Translations under genes and position numbers: made by a program
Notes under the pieces: model-generated
Seen by the model: the letters and a program-made list of their open reading frames with translations, nothing else
The model's database searches: none
What the model was told of the DNA's origin: nothing
Source of the DNA: Palleronia salina
GTDB taxonomy: Bacteria; Pseudomonadota; Alphaproteobacteria; Rhodobacterales; Rhodobacteraceae
Reading direction: 5' to 3'
Assembly: GCF_900141995.1 (NCBI RefSeq)
Contig: NZ_FQZA01000008.1
Coordinates: forward strand, 62,001-126,000
Length of the DNA: 64,000 nucleotides
Shown: one piece after another, positions 27,565-37,671 of the stretch
Numbering within the stretch: the first letter of the stretch is position 1
Layout: every line of letters begins with the position of its first letter

Positions 27565-29792
27565 GCCTGGCTCTCCTTCAGTTCCAGCCGCCGGGCGTGC
27601 AGCACCGGCTCGGTGTAGCCCGCGGGCTGTTCGCGTCCCTTGAACACAAGGTCGCACGCGGCCTTGAACGCGATGGTGTCGTAGGACGGCGCCATGGGAA
27701 TGTAGCTCGGGTCGCCCTCGTTCTGGCGATCCACGACCTTTGCCATCTTCTTCATCGTGTCCATGACGCGCTCCTCGGTGACCACGCCGTGGTGCAGCCA
27801 GTTGGCCAGCGCCTGCGACGAGATCCGGCAGGTGGCGCGGTCTTCCATCAGGCCCACGTCGTGGATGTCGGGCACCTTCGAGCAGCCGACGCCCTGGTCG
27901 ACCCAGCGCACGACGTAGCCGAGGATCCCCTGGGCGTTGTTCTCGATCTCGGAGGTGATGTCGTCCTCGGACCAGTTGGCGTCCGACAGCGGGATGGTCA
28001 GCAGATCGTCCAGGCTGCCGCGCGGACCGCCCTTGGCAAGGTCGTCCTGCACCGCGTGGACATCGACCTGGTGGTAATGCAGCGCGTGCAGGGTGGCGGC
28101 GGTGGGCGAGGGGACCCAGGCGCAGGTGGCGCCCGCCTTGGGATGGCCGATCTTCTGTTCCAGCATGTCGGCCATGAGGTCGGGCATGGCCCACATCCCC
28201 TTGCCGATCTGCGCGCGACCCTTCAGCCCGCAGGCCAGCCCGATATCGACGTTGCGATCCTCGTAGGCCTTGATCCAGGCCGAGTTCTTCATCTCGCCCT
28301 TGCGCACCATGGGGCCGGCTTCCATCGAGGTGTGGATCTCGTCGCCGGTGCGGTCGAGGAACCCGGTGTTGATGAAGGCCACCCGGTCGCTGGCGGCGCG
28401 GATGCATTCCTTGAGATTGGCCGAGGTGCGACGTTCTTCGTCCATGATGCCCAGCTTCACCGTGTTGGCGGGCAGGCCAAGCATCGTCTCGACCCGGGTG
28501 AAAATCTCGTCGGCGAAGGCGACCTCGGCGGGCCCGTGCATCTTGGGTTTCACCACGTAGACCGAGCCGTGCTCGGAGTTGCCGCCCGCGCGTTGCAGGT
28601 CGTGCATGGCGATCAGCGTGGTGAAGGCCGCGTCCATCAGCCCCTCGAACACCTCGTCGCCGTTGCGGTCGAGGATGGCGGGGTTGCGCATCAGGTGGCC
28701 CACGTTGCGCACCAGCATCAGCGCGCGGCCCTTCAGCCGCACCTCGCCGCCATGGGGCGCCGTGAAGACGCGGTCGTCGTTGAGAACGCGGGTGAAGGTC
28801 TTGCCGCCCTTGGTGACTTTCTCGGACAGATCGCCCTTCATCAGGCCCAGCCAGTTGCCGTAGGCGAGCACCTTGTCGGGCGCGTCAACGGCGGCAACGC
28901 TGTCTTCGCAATCCATGATCGCGGACATGGCCGATTCCAGCTGGATGTCGGCCACGCCGGCCGGGTCGCTGGCGCCGATCTGGTGGTCGCGGTCCAGCAC
29001 GATCTCGATATGCAGGCCATTCCTGCGCAGCAGGATCGAGGTCGGCGCATCGGCGTCGCCGCGGTAGCCGACGAACTGCGTCGGGTCGGCCAGCGGGATC
29101 GTGTGCTCGACCTCGGGGGTGGTGCCCGCCGGGCGGCTGTTCGGATCCTTGCGCGTGGCATCCGCGGCGCGCCAGTCCTGGTCGTTCAGGTACAGGCCCT
29201 CGAGCCCCTGCTCGGCGATCTTGTAGCCCACGAGCTGCGCGTGGCTGCCGCTGGCCAGCGGCGCGGCGTCGTCGAGGATCTGCTTGGCGCGTGCGATGAC
29301 GCGCTTGCCCCGCTCGGGGTCGTAGTCGCCGCCCTGCGGCAGGTCGCCCGGGGCATCGGTGCCGTAAAGCGCATCGTAGAGCGAGCCCCACCGCGCGTTC
29401 GCGGCGTTCAGCGCATAGCGCGCGTTCATGATCGGCACGACCAGCTGCGGGCCGGGGACATCCGCGATCTCGGGGTCGGTCTTGTCGGTGCCGATGGTGA
29501 AATCGGGACCTTCCTCGACCAGGTAGCCGATCTCGCGCAGCATGTCCTTGTAGGCGGCCTGGTCCGTCACCTTGCCGCGGTTGCTGCGGTGCCACTCGTC
29601 CAGCGTCGCCTGCATTTTCTCACGCGTTTCGAGAAGCGCGGCGTTCTTGGGGCCGAGGTCGTGAACGAGGTCCGACAGGCCCTTCCAGAAATCATCGGGC
29701 GAGACGCCCGTCCCGGGCAGGGCGTGCTTTTCGGCGAAAGTCGCCAGGTCTTCGGCCACCGAAAGCTCGGCACGCTGGATGCGGTTCGTCAT
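27561..29792 (-). CDS. glcB: Malate synthase G
   Basis: Malate synthase G condenses glyoxylate with acetyl-CoA to malate, allowing growth on C2 compounds. The 743-residue single-chain protein is the long G form. Visible are [36 protein letters not shown] (catalytic Asp/Glu region), [35 protein letters not shown] and a C-terminal catalytic Asp region ([15 protein letters not shown]). It lies in a minus-strand group with a DUF2256 gene 11 bases upstream and the GlcG-like gene downstream. No isocitrate lyase gene is in the window. Confidence 0.96.
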   Translation of the reverse strand: MTNRIQRAELSVAEDLATFAEKHALPGTGVSPDDFWKGLSDLVHDLGPKNAALLETREKMQATLDEWHRSNRGKVTDQAAYKDMLREIGYLVEEGPDFTIGTDKTDPEIADVPGPQLVVPIMNARYALNAANARWGSLYDALYGTDAPGDLPQGGDYDPERGKRVIARAKQILDDAAPLASGSHAQLVGYKIAEQGLEGLYLNDQDWRAADATRKDPNSRPAGTTPEVEHTIPLADPTQFVGYRGDADAPTSILLRRNGLHIEIVLDRDHQIGASDPAGVADIQLESAMSAIMDCEDSVAAVDAPDKVLAYGNWLGLMKGDLSEKVTKGGKTFTRVLNDDRVFTAPHGGEVRLKGRALMLVRNVGHLMRNPAILDRNGDEVFEGLMDAAFTTLIAMHDLQRAGGNSEHGSVYVVKPKMHGPAEVAFADEIFTRVETMLGLPANTVKLGIMDEERRTSANLKECIRAASDRVAFINTGFLDRTGDEIHTSMEAGPMVRKGEMKNSAWIKAYEDRNVDIGLACGLKGRAQIGKGMWAMPDLMADMLEQKIGHPKAGATCAWVPSPTAATLHALHYHQVDVHAVQDDLAKGGPRGSLDDLLTIPLSDANWSEDDITSEIENNAQGILGYVVRWVDQGVGCSKVPDIHDVGLMEDRATCRISSQALANWLHHGVVTEERVMDTMKKMAKVVDRQNEGDPSYIPMAPSYDTIAFKAACDLVFKGREQPAGYTEPVLHARRLELKESQA

Positions 29793-29803
29793 GTATCCTC
29801 CGT

Positions 29804-29974
29804 CTATTCGTTGTCATCTGTCGCGCGGGCGCGTTTCGCTTCTCCCCGGCAGCGGTCCGAGCAGTACTTAACCTGCTCCCAGTCGCGCCGCCACTTCTTG
29901 CGCCAGGCAAATGGCCTGCCGCAGGTCGCGCAGATTTTCTGCGGAAGATCCGCTTTCGACCGGGCCTTGGCCAC
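29804..29974 (-). CDS. Small zinc-ribbon protein, DUF2256 family (56 aa)
   Basis: The 56-residue protein is very basic and has two cysteine pairs, [10 protein letters not shown] and KYCSDRC, separated by the segment [12 protein letters not shown]. This matches DUF2256, small proteins of unknown function that often lie near DNA-repair or metabolic genes. It starts with GTG at 29972-29974 and ends 11 bases before the glcB start. It is just 6 bases past the stop of the upstream membrane protein, so all three genes may form one transcript. Confidence 0.8.
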   Translation of the reverse strand: MAKARSKADLPQKICATCGRPFAWRKKWRRDWEQVKYCSDRCRGEAKRARATDDNE

Positions 29975-29980
29975 GCGGTC

Positions 29981-30163
29981 TTACTCGGTCGCGGATTCTT
30001 CGTCGATGGGGGTTTCGTTGCCGGGCTCGTTGCCGCTCAGGCTGAGATAGACGATCAACCCGATCAGCAGGACGGCGGCCCAAACGACCATCCACGCCAT
30101 TCCGACCAGGGGGAACTTGTGGCGACGTTGCTGTTTCTTGACGTCAGTATCGGGGGCAGACAT
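29981..30163 (-). CDS. Small single-pass membrane protein (60 aa)
   Basis: This 60-residue protein has a basic start (DVKKQQRRHKFP), one hydrophobic helix (LVGMAWMVVWAAVLLIGLIV) and an acidic tail (TPIDEESATE). Orientation by the positive-inside rule puts the N-terminus in the cytoplasm. I do not recognise the family. An in-frame ATG six codons upstream (30179-30181) is also possible; GGAAGAAG lies about 9 bases before the chosen ATG. It is the first gene of the glcB group and divergent from pepN. Confidence 0.6.
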   Translation of the reverse strand: MSAPDTDVKKQQRRHKFPLVGMAWMVVWAAVLLIGLIVYLSLSGNEPGNETPIDEESATE

Positions 30164-30271
30164 GTCTTTGACTTCTTCCATAAGTAACAGGCCCGCACGG
30201 GATGCAGGCAAAACTGCCCAACGTCCCGCGCGCCCAGTCGTTCCCATGTTTCCGGATCCAAGGAGCCCACA

Positions 30272-32833
30272 ATGAAAGACGCTGCGCCGCGCCCCGTGCG
30301 CCTGGCCGAGTACGCCCCCTTCAGCCACGTGGTGGAGACGGTCACGCTGGCGTTCGACCTGCACCCCTCGGCCACGCGGGTCCGGTCGCGCATCGCGTTC
30401 CGGCCGAATCCCGACGGCCCCTCCGGCCCGCTGCGGCTGGACGGCGAGAAGCTGACGCTTATCTCGGCGGCCATCGACGGCACGCCGGTCGCGCCGCGCG
30501 TGGATCCCACGGGGCTCGAGGTCGATACGCCCGACGCGCCCTTCGTGTGGGAATGCGAGGTCGAGATCGATCCGTCGGCCAATACCGAACTGGATGGGCT
30601 CTACATCTCGAACGGGATGTTCTGCACCCAGTGCGAGGCCGAGGGCTTTCGCAAGATCACCTATTACCCCGACCGGCCCGACGTGATGGCGCCGTTTTCC
30701 GTACGGGTGAACTCGGACCTGCCGGTGCGGCTGTCGAACGGCAACCCGGGCGACAGCGACGCCGACTGGGCCGAATGGCACGACCCGCACCCCAAGCCCA
30801 GCTACCTGTTCGCGCTGGTCGCGGGCGATCTTGTCGCCCATTCCGATTGCTTCAAAACGATGGAGGGGCGGGACGTTGCGCTGAACATATGGGTGCGTCC
30901 GGGCGACGAGGATCGCTGCGGCTATGCCATGGACGCGCTGAAGCGGTCGATGCGCTGGGACGAGGAGAAATACGGCCGCGCCTACGACCTCGACGTGTTC
31001 AACGTGGTCGCCGTGGACGACTTCAACATGGGCGCGATGGAGAACAAGGGCCTGAACATCTTCAACGCCCGCTACGTCCTGGCCAGCCCCGAGACGGCAA
31101 CCGACGGCGACTATGCCAGGATCGAGGCCATCATCGCGCACGAGTATTTCCACAACTGGACCGGCAACCGCATCACCTGCCGCGACTGGTTCCAGCTGTG
31201 CCTGAAGGAAGGTCTTACCGTGTTCCGCGACCAGCAGTTCTCGGGCGACGAACGCTCGCACGCGGTCAAGCGGATCGAGGACGTCCAGATGCTGCGCGCC
31301 CGCCAGTTCCGCGAGGATGCCGGCCCGCTGGCGCACCCGGTGCGGCCCGAAAGCTATATCGAGATCAACAACTTCTACACCGCCACCATCTACGAGAAGG
31401 GCGCCGAGGTCATCGGGATGCTCAAGCGGCTGGTGGGCGACGAGTCCTATGACCGCGCGCTGGCGCTCTACTTCGACCGCCACGACGGGCAGGCCTGCAC
31501 CATCGAGGACTGGCTGACCGTCTTCGAGGATGCGACCGGCCGCGACCTGTCCCAGTTCAAGCTGTGGTATTCGCAGGCAGGCACGCCGCGTGTCACCGTG
31601 GACAGCCGCGTGGCCGACGGGACGCTGACGCTGCACCTTCGGCAGGAGGTGCCCGCGACGCCCGGCCAGCCCGACAAGGCGCCGCAGGTCATCCCGGTGG
31701 TCGTGGGCGCCATCGCCCGCGACGGGCGCGAGGTTCTGCCATCCACCCTGGTCGAGCTGACCGAGGCGCATCAGACCGCCAGCTTCGACATCGGCACCGA
31801 TGACGCGGTGGCGTCGGTCCTGCGCGGATTCTCCGCGCCGGTAATCCTGCGCCATGACCTGGACAACGCGGACCGCGCCTTGCTGCTGGCCCATGACACC
31901 GATCCCTTCAACAAGTGGGAGGCGGGGCGCGCCCTGGCCAAGGACGCGCTGATGCGGATGATCACGGACGGCGCGGCGCCCGATCCGGCCTACCTGTCCG
32001 GGCTGGCCCCGGTGCTGACCGACGACACGCTGGATCATTCGTTCCGCGCCATGGTGCTGGGCCTGCCCAGCGACGACGACATGGCACAGGGGCTGGCCGA
32101 TGCCGGGCAGGTGCCGGACCCCGCCGCCATCGCCGCTGCGCGGGACCGGATGCAGAAGGCCAGGGCGGCCGAGCTGAAAGACCCGCTGAGCGATCTGTAT
32201 GGCGGGCTGGCGAACCTGTCGCCCTATGCCCCCGATGCCGCGCAGGCCGGGCGGCGCGCACTGCGCAACACCGCTTTGGGCCTGCTCAGCCGGCTGGACG
32301 GCGGCACGCTGGCGCGCGCGCAGTTCGATGCGGCGGACAACATGACCGACAGCCTGGGCGCGCTGCTTCCGCTGGTCCAGATCGGCGCGGCGGACGACGC
32401 GCTCGCCGCGTTCCATGACCGCTGGCAGGACGACCGGCTGGTGCTGGACAAGTGGTTCTCGGTGCAGGTGAGCGCGGCACCGGCGGACCTGGCGCTGGAC
32501 GCGGCCGAGGCGCTGGTCGATCACCCCGCCTTCGACTGGAAGAACCCCAACCGGTTCCGCGCGGTGATCGGCGCGCTGGGGATGAACCACGCTGCCTTCC
32601 ACGACGCCAGCGGTCGGGGCTACGCGCTGGTGTCGCAGTGGTTGTGCAAGCTCGACCCGGTGAACCCGCAGACCACGGCGCGCATGACCACGCTGTTCGA
32701 GACGTGGCGCCGATACGACGCCGACCGGCAGGACATGATCCGCGAGGCGCTGGAGCGGATCCGCGCGGTGCCGAACCTGTCGCGCGACAGCACCGAGATG
32801 GTCGAAAGGATTCTGTGCGCGGGCGCGAATTGA
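30272..32833 (+). CDS. pepN: Aminopeptidase N (M1 family)
   Basis: PepN is a zinc aminopeptidase that trims cytoplasmic peptides. The 853-residue protein has the N-terminal beta domain, the exopeptidase motif DDFNMGAMENKGLN, the zinc site HEYFHNW with the third ligand in LKEGLTVFRD, then an Ig-like domain and a long C-terminal helical solenoid. Its length and the GAMEN sequence fit the proteobacterial PepN type. AAGGAG lies 8 bases before the ATG. No neighbour obviously shares its function. Confidence 0.96.
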   Translation: MKDAAPRPVRLAEYAPFSHVVETVTLAFDLHPSATRVRSRIAFRPNPDGPSGPLRLDGEKLTLISAAIDGTPVAPRVDPTGLEVDTPDAPFVWECEVEIDPSANTELDGLYISNGMFCTQCEAEGFRKITYYPDRPDVMAPFSVRVNSDLPVRLSNGNPGDSDADWAEWHDPHPKPSYLFALVAGDLVAHSDCFKTMEGRDVALNIWVRPGDEDRCGYAMDALKRSMRWDEEKYGRAYDLDVFNVVAVDDFNMGAMENKGLNIFNARYVLASPETATDGDYARIEAIIAHEYFHNWTGNRITCRDWFQLCLKEGLTVFRDQQFSGDERSHAVKRIEDVQMLRARQFREDAGPLAHPVRPESYIEINNFYTATIYEKGAEVIGMLKRLVGDESYDRALALYFDRHDGQACTIEDWLTVFEDATGRDLSQFKLWYSQAGTPRVTVDSRVADGTLTLHLRQEVPATPGQPDKAPQVIPVVVGAIARDGREVLPSTLVELTEAHQTASFDIGTDDAVASVLRGFSAPVILRHDLDNADRALLLAHDTDPFNKWEAGRALAKDALMRMITDGAAPDPAYLSGLAPVLTDDTLDHSFRAMVLGLPSDDDMAQGLADAGQVPDPAAIAAARDRMQKARAAELKDPLSDLYGGLANLSPYAPDAAQAGRRALRNTALGLLSRLDGGTLARAQFDAADNMTDSLGALLPLVQIGAADDALAAFHDRWQDDRLVLDKWFSVQVSAAPADLALDAAEALVDHPAFDWKNPNRFRAVIGALGMNHAAFHDASGRGYALVSQWLCKLDPVNPQTTARMTTLFETWRRYDADRQDMIREALERIRAVPNLSRDSTEMVERILCAGAN

Positions 32834-32911
32834 GGCGTTTTGCGGCTGGAACCACAGCCCGTCGGATCCGTTCTGTTTACAAGTTTCAAACGAACGCGAA
32901 CGGAGGCAAAC

Positions 32912-33472
32912 ATGCCCAAGATCGACACCGCGAAAATCCTCATCATCGCCTCGGACGGCTTCGAGCAGTCCGAGCTGATGGAGCCGAAGAAGCAACTGTC
33001 CGAGGCGGGCGCCACGGTACACGTGGCCACCCCCGACGGCGACGCCATCACCGGTTGGGACGAGACCGACTGGGGCGAGAAGGTCGCCGCCGACGTTAAG
33101 ATCTCCGAGACTAACATCTCGGATTATGACGCCGTGGTCCTGCCGGGTGGCCAGATCAACCCCGACGTGCTGCGCCTGAACGAAGATGCCGTCGCGCGCA
33201 TCCGCGACTTCGGCATGTCCGGCAAGCCGCTGGCGGCCATCTGCCACGCGCCCTGGCTGCTGATCGAAGCGGGCCTGGTGAAGGGCAAGCGCCTGACCGC
33301 GTATCCGTCGATCCGCACCGACCTGCGCAACGCGGGCGCCGAGGTCGTGGACGAAACCGTGGCGCAGGACGGCAACCTGATCACGTCGCGCAATCCCGGT
33401 GACCTGGACGCGTTCTGCCGCGCGATCATCGAGGCGGTCGAGGCTGGCGATGCCCGCGATCACGCCGCCTGA
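32912..33472 (+). CDS. DJ-1/PfpI family protein (type 1 glutamine amidotransferase-like)
   Basis: The 186-residue protein is of the DJ-1/PfpI fold: ILIIASDGFEQSELMEPK at the start, YDAVVLPGGQINPD, and the nucleophile elbow PLAAICHAPWLL with the catalytic Cys followed by His. The acidic residue near the start (E in FEQSE) normally pairs with the Cys. Such proteins have been reported as proteases, chaperones, glyoxalases or deglycases; YhbO/PfpI-type stress protection is the likely role. CGGAGG precedes the ATG. A hairpin follows the stop. Confidence 0.9.
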   Translation: MPKIDTAKILIIASDGFEQSELMEPKKQLSEAGATVHVATPDGDAITGWDETDWGEKVAADVKISETNISDYDAVVLPGGQINPDVLRLNEDAVARIRDFGMSGKPLAAICHAPWLLIEAGLVKGKRLTAYPSIRTDLRNAGAEVVDETVAQDGNLITSRNPGDLDAFCRAIIEAVEAGDARDHAA

Positions 33473-33521
33473 CGCCGGTATGCCGCGATCGGCGGTAAAC
33501 CCGTGAATTCCACCCGGAATG

Positions 33522-33555
33522 GGCCCGGCGGTTGTCATTGCGACGCCGCCGGGCC
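33522..33555 (+). terminator. Inverted repeat after the DJ-1/PfpI gene
   Basis: A perfect 10-bp stem (GGCCCGGCGG / CCGCCGGGCC) with a 14-base loop is followed by ATTTGTC. It is 49 bases after the stop and 37 bases before the next start. The weak T-run makes termination efficiency uncertain. Confidence 0.55.
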
Positions 33556-33591
33556 ATTTGTCATGGTACCGTTAAGGTCGGGTGGCATCTC

Positions 33592-34485
33592 ATGGGCGTG
33601 AAAGAGCGCATAGACCAGCAAATCCTCGAACGCGCGGCCTGGCTTGGCCGGGGCGGACCCGGAGTCGATCTGGCGCGCGCCGCGCTGAACCGGATGCTGA
33701 GCTATGACCGCACCGTCGCGCTTGCCGAGGAGATGGAGACCTGGTCGGGCCCCGCGCTCATGGATCGCATGGGCGGGTTGCTGGCACGCGATGTCAGCAT
33801 CAGCGGTCAGCACAACATCCCCCGCGCCGGTGCCGCCATGGTGGTGTGCAACCACCCCACCGGGATCGCGGACGGCATCGTTCTCCACCATCTGCTCAGC
33901 CCCCTGCGCCCGGACCTTTTCTTCTACGCGAACGTGGACATCCTGAAGGTCGTCCCCCAGCTCGAGTCGATGATCGCGCCCGTCGAATGGCGCCACGACA
34001 AGCGGACCCACGGCAAGGCGCGCGAGACGATGGCCTGGACGATGCGGGCCATGAAGGAAGACCGGCTGGGCATCATCTTCCCCTCGGGCCGCTTGGCCAA
34101 GCGACGGGGATTGCGTCTGTTCGAGCGCCCTTGGATGGCATCGGCGGCGATGATCGCGCGCAAGTTCGAGGTGCCGATCATTCCGATCAACATCCGTGCG
34201 CGCAACTCGGCGCTGTTCTACCTGTTCGACCTGATCCACCCGTCGCTGCGGGACATCACCCTGTTCCACGAGACGCTGAACAAGTCGCGCCAGCCCTTCC
34301 GCGTCACCGTGGGCGAACCGATCTCGCCCAATGCCCTGCCGGCGCAATCCGAGGCCGCGATCGAGATGCTGCGCCGCGCCACCCTGGCGCTGGGCGGGCG
34401 GCATGCGCCGTCGGTCAGCCTGCTGGATGCCTCGCGCCGCCCCCTCGCGCTCAGCCGCGCCGGAAGCGGCCCCGGCTCGGCCTAA
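33592..34485 (+). CDS. 1-acyl-sn-glycerol-3-phosphate acyltransferase family protein
   Basis: The 297-residue protein has the LPLAT/PlsC acyltransferase signature: motif I NHPTGIAD (H-x4-D form), then IIFPSGRLAKRRG, matching the phosphate-binding motif III (F-P-S-G-R in place of FPEGTRS), and VPIIPINIRARN matching motif IV. It should transfer an acyl chain to a glycerol-phosphate or ornithine-type lipid at the inner membrane. The diverged motif III is found in acyltransferases of the hemolysin/OlsA side of the family, so the substrate is open. Confidence 0.82.
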   Translation: MGVKERIDQQILERAAWLGRGGPGVDLARAALNRMLSYDRTVALAEEMETWSGPALMDRMGGLLARDVSISGQHNIPRAGAAMVVCNHPTGIADGIVLHHLLSPLRPDLFFYANVDILKVVPQLESMIAPVEWRHDKRTHGKARETMAWTMRAMKEDRLGIIFPSGRLAKRRGLRLFERPWMASAAMIARKFEVPIIPINIRARNSALFYLFDLIHPSLRDITLFHETLNKSRQPFRVTVGEPISPNALPAQSEAAIEMLRRATLALGGRHAPSVSLLDASRRPLALSRAGSGPGSA

Positions 34486-34488
34486 GCG

Positions 34489-35208
34489 TCAGAGCGGGGC
34501 GGTCGGTCCCACCGCAGTCGCCAGCCGCGGGGCGGGGCGCAGCGCCGGACGGATCGGCCCCATGATGTGGCTATCCGGCTTCGGGCGCAGCCTGGGGCGC
34601 ATGCTGACATGCAATTGGCAATAGTCCTGGCCGCGCAGCCAGTTGCGCATCGCGGCCCGCTTGGTGCTGGACCGCATGGGGCCCCAATCCGCCGAAACGC
34701 CGCTCCAGCGCGGCTCGCGGGCGTGGATGACGCCGTCGCGCGGCACGGTTTCGGCCATGATTCGAATCGCGCAGCTCAGGTTGGCCGGCCCATCCTTCAG
34801 CGCCTCGCCGCTGCCCGCGCGGCACTCGTAGCCGCGTGCGGTGGCGGGCGCGATCTGCAACAGGCCGAACCACTTGCCGCCGCCGCCCACGGCGCGCGGC
34901 TTGTGGGTGGATTCGTAGTGCGCCAGCGCCGACAGGAAGCCCACCCAGAAGGCGCGGCGCGCGTCGGGCGGGGCGCCGGCATAGCCAGGGCACCATCGCG
35001 CCATGTCCTCGGGCTCCATCTCGACCAGCGGCTCGCCGTGGTTGCGCAGCGCCTGCAACGCGGCTCGGCTCCAGCGGCCGGCCTCGTCCCGATGATCCCA
35101 GCGCGTGACGGGAATGGGGTCGAATGTCGGCCGGGCCAGCGGCCGGACGGTCTCGGCCCGGGCGGGCAGGACGAGGGCGGCAACGAGAAGGGCGAGTATC
35201 AGGCGCAT
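34489..35208 (-). CDS. Exported transglycosylase SLT-like protein (copy 1)
   Basis: This 239-residue protein has a signal peptide (MRLILALLVAALVLPARA) and an SLT-like fold: FLSALAHYESTHKPRAVGGGG with the likely catalytic Glu, KWFGLLQIAPATARGY, and conserved cysteines (C in RWCPGY, GYEC, LSCAI). Lytic transglycosylases cleave peptidoglycan glycan strands in the periplasm. The Glu-Ser order and the GLLQI segment fit this family, but overall length and motifs are diverged. A Pro/Arg-rich tail of about 35 residues follows. A sister gene lies directly upstream. Confidence 0.75.
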   Translation of the reverse strand: MRLILALLVAALVLPARAETVRPLARPTFDPIPVTRWDHRDEAGRWSRAALQALRNHGEPLVEMEPEDMARWCPGYAGAPPDARRAFWVGFLSALAHYESTHKPRAVGGGGKWFGLLQIAPATARGYECRAGSGEALKDGPANLSCAIRIMAETVPRDGVIHAREPRWSGVSADWGPMRSSTKRAAMRNWLRGQDYCQLHVSMRPRLRPKPDSHIMGPIRPALRPAPRLATAVGPTAPL

Positions 35209-35294
35209 GATCGGCAAGCTAACCTATTCGGTGCCGCCGTCCACGCCGCGCCGCCGCACAAAAGGGCGGCGCGGCAAGGGGTTGCCGACCGGGC

Positions 35295-35912
35295 TCAGAG
35301 CCGGTCGAGAAGATTGGTGAAGGGGTCCTTGGGCTCGGGCGCCTGGCAATAGGGCTGCGCCCGGGTCCAGGCGGCCATCTCGGCGCGCTTGGCGGCCGAA
35401 TGGAACGGACCCCAGTCTCGCATGCCACGGTTGATGGTGCCACGCTTGGACACCTGGGCGGCGGCGATCCGCACCGCGCAGCGCAGGTTGGCCGCGCCGT
35501 CCTTCAGCGCCTGTCCCGAGGTGACATCGCAGTTATAGGCCCGCGCCGTGCGCGGATCGATCTGCGTCAGGCCGTACCACAGCCCGCCGCCGCCAACGGC
35601 CTCGGGCCGCCAGGTGCTTTCGTGCTTGGCCAGCGCCGACAGCAGGCCGGTCCAGAAAGCGGCGCGATTCTCGGGGGTCTGCGCGGCGTATTCGGGGCAC
35701 CACTCGGCGTAGTCGGCGGGAACCATCGCGGGCAGGGCGGCGCCGTGCTCGGTCAGGGCCTGAAGCGTCGCTTGGGTCCAGATCTCGGATTCGGGGCGGA
35801 AATCCCACCGGGTGACCGGCAACTCGGCGGTCGGCTCGGCCTCGCGCTGGCCGCTGATCTGCGCACAGGCCGGTAGTAGCAAAAACATCACAATGGCGAG
35901 GTGTCGCAACAT
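35295..35912 (-). CDS. Transglycosylase SLT-like lipoprotein (copy 2)
   Basis: This 205-residue protein starts [18 protein letters not shown], with a lipobox LPAC. The body matches the downstream gene: [35 protein letters not shown] with the putative catalytic Glu, [31 protein letters not shown] and [14 protein letters not shown]. It lacks the basic tail of copy 1. The pair is a clear tandem duplication in which one copy is lipid-anchored and the other released or differently anchored. The ATG at 35910-35912 gives a normal lipoprotein signal. Confidence 0.77.
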   Translation of the reverse strand: MLRHLAIVMFLLLPACAQISGQREAEPTAELPVTRWDFRPESEIWTQATLQALTEHGAALPAMVPADYAEWCPEYAAQTPENRAAFWTGLLSALAKHESTWRPEAVGGGGLWYGLTQIDPRTARAYNCDVTSGQALKDGAANLRCAVRIAAAQVSKRGTINRGMRDWGPFHSAAKRAEMAAWTRAQPYCQAPEPKDPFTNLLDRL

Positions 35913-36079
35913 TCTCGGGAACCCTTGGGTTGTTGATCGAGGCGCCCTTAGCCCGATTCGGCCCAACCTGGCTACGCTGCGGTGCAGCGAACGGCGCTTT
36001 CCCGCCCATCGGGGCCTTGTCGCGCCGGGCCGCCGGGCCTATTCAGGCGCAACTTCGCGACCCATGCCACGAGGCCCCC

Positions 36080-37594
36080 ATGCTCGACCTGACATACGAA
36101 ACCCCCAAGCCGAAGGTGATCCAGGGCGCCAAGGAGGACTGGGAACTGGTGATCGGGCTCGAGGTTCACGCCCAGGTCGCGTCCAAGGCCAAGCTGTTTT
36201 CGGGCGCCTCGACGGCCTTCGGGGCCGAGCCCAACAGCAACGTCGCCTTCGTGGACGCGGGCATGCCGGGCATGCTGCCGGTCATCAACGAAGGCTGCGT
36301 CGCGCTGGCCGTGAAGACGGGGCTGGGTCTGAAGGCCGAGATCAACCTGCGCTCGGCCTTCGATCGCAAGAACTATTTCTATCCCGATCTGCCGCAGGGC
36401 TACCAGATCAGCCAGCTTTACCATCCCATCGTGGGCGAGGGCGAAGTGCTGGTCGACATGGCGCCCGGCGTGGCGCGGCTGGTGCGGATCGAGCGCATTC
36501 ACCTGGAACAGGACGCGGGCAAGTCGATCCACGACATGGACCCGACCATGTCCTTCGTGGACCTGAACCGGACCGGCGTCGCGCTGATGGAGATCGTCAG
36601 CCGCCCCGACATCCGTGGCCCGGAAGAGGCCGCCGCCTATGTCGGCAAGCTGCGCCAGATCCTGCGCTATCTCGGGACCTGTGACGGCAACATGCAGAAC
36701 GGCAACCTGCGCGCCGACGTCAACGTATCGGTCTGCCGGCCGGGCGATTACGAGAAGTATCAGGAAACGCAGGATTTCTCGCATCTCGGAACGCGGTGCG
36801 AGATCAAGAACATGAACTCCATGCGCTTCATCCAGCAGGCCATCGACTACGAGGCCCGCCGGCAGATCGCCATCATCGAGGATGGCGGCGCGGTCGTGCA
36901 GGAGACACGCCTTTACGATCCCGACAAGGGCGAGACGCGGTCCATGCGGTCGAAGGAAGAGGCGCATGACTACCGCTATTTCCCGTGCCCCGACCTGCTG
37001 CCTCTGGAGATCGAGCAGGCCTGGGTCGATGACATCGCCGCGTCGCTGCCCGAACTGCCGGACGAAAAGCGCGCGCGCTTCGTGCTGGATTACGGCATGA
37101 CCGAGTACGACGCGTCGGTCCTGACCGCCGAAGTCGACGATGCCGCCTATTTCGAGGCCGTGGCCAAGGATGCGGGCGACGGCAAGCTGGCCGCGAACTG
37201 GGTCATCAACGAGCTGTTCGGTCGCCTGAAGAAAGACGATCGCGCGATCACCGAAAGCCCGGTGGCGCCCGCGCAGCTGGCCGCGATCATCCGCATGATC
37301 AAGGCCGACGAGATTTCGGGCAAGACCGCCAAGGACGTGTTCGAGATCGTCTATACCGACGGCGGCGACCCCGAGAAGATCGTCGACGAACGCGGGCTCA
37401 AGCAGGTCACCGACACCGCCGCCATCGAAGCCGCGGTCGAGAAGATCATGGCCGAAAACCCCGCGCAGGTCGAAAAGGCGCAGGCGAACCCGAAGCTCGC
37501 GGGCTGGTTCGTGGGGCAGGTGATGAAGGCCACGGGCGGGACGGCGAACCCCAAGGTGGTCAACCAGATCGTGGCGACGAAGCTGAACGGCTGA
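36080..37594 (+). CDS. gatB: Aspartyl/glutamyl-tRNA(Asn/Gln) amidotransferase subunit B
   Basis: GatB is the kinase/tRNA-binding subunit of GatCAB, which converts mischarged Glu-tRNA(Gln) and Asp-tRNA(Asn) to the correct forms. The 504-residue protein has [68 protein letters not shown] and the C-terminal YqeY-like domain ending in [11 protein letters not shown]. The ATG at 36080-36082 gives a family-typical N-terminus. It stands alone, without gatA or gatC in the window. Confidence 0.96.
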   Translation: MLDLTYETPKPKVIQGAKEDWELVIGLEVHAQVASKAKLFSGASTAFGAEPNSNVAFVDAGMPGMLPVINEGCVALAVKTGLGLKAEINLRSAFDRKNYFYPDLPQGYQISQLYHPIVGEGEVLVDMAPGVARLVRIERIHLEQDAGKSIHDMDPTMSFVDLNRTGVALMEIVSRPDIRGPEEAAAYVGKLRQILRYLGTCDGNMQNGNLRADVNVSVCRPGDYEKYQETQDFSHLGTRCEIKNMNSMRFIQQAIDYEARRQIAIIEDGGAVVQETRLYDPDKGETRSMRSKEEAHDYRYFPCPDLLPLEIEQAWVDDIAASLPELPDEKRARFVLDYGMTEYDASVLTAEVDDAAYFEAVAKDAGDGKLAANWVINELFGRLKKDDRAITESPVAPAQLAAIIRMIKADEISGKTAKDVFEIVYTDGGDPEKIVDERGLKQVTDTAAIEAAVEKIMAENPAQVEKAQANPKLAGWFVGQVMKATGGTANPKVVNQIVATKLNG

Positions 37595-37607
37595 GCGCAA
37601 AGACAAA

Positions 37608-37629
37608 GGGCGCGCCAAGTGGCGCGCCC
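37608..37629. terminator. Bidirectional hairpin between gatB and the lipoprotein cluster
   Basis: A perfect 9-bp stem (GGGCGCGCC / GGCGCGCCC) with an AAGT loop. On the minus strand it is followed by TTTGTCTTTG, so it should end transcription of the small lipoproteins best; for gatB the downstream side has no T-run. Confidence 0.65.
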
Positions 37630-37671
37630 CGACTCGTTAAAGAACACGAACAGGCTGACAGCAGCCCGGAA

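Noticed and set aside
29981-33538. A 1185-codon minus-strand frame opposite pepN
   Set aside because: Only its last ~60 codons, before pepN begins, look like a real protein; the rest is an antisense shadow of pepN.
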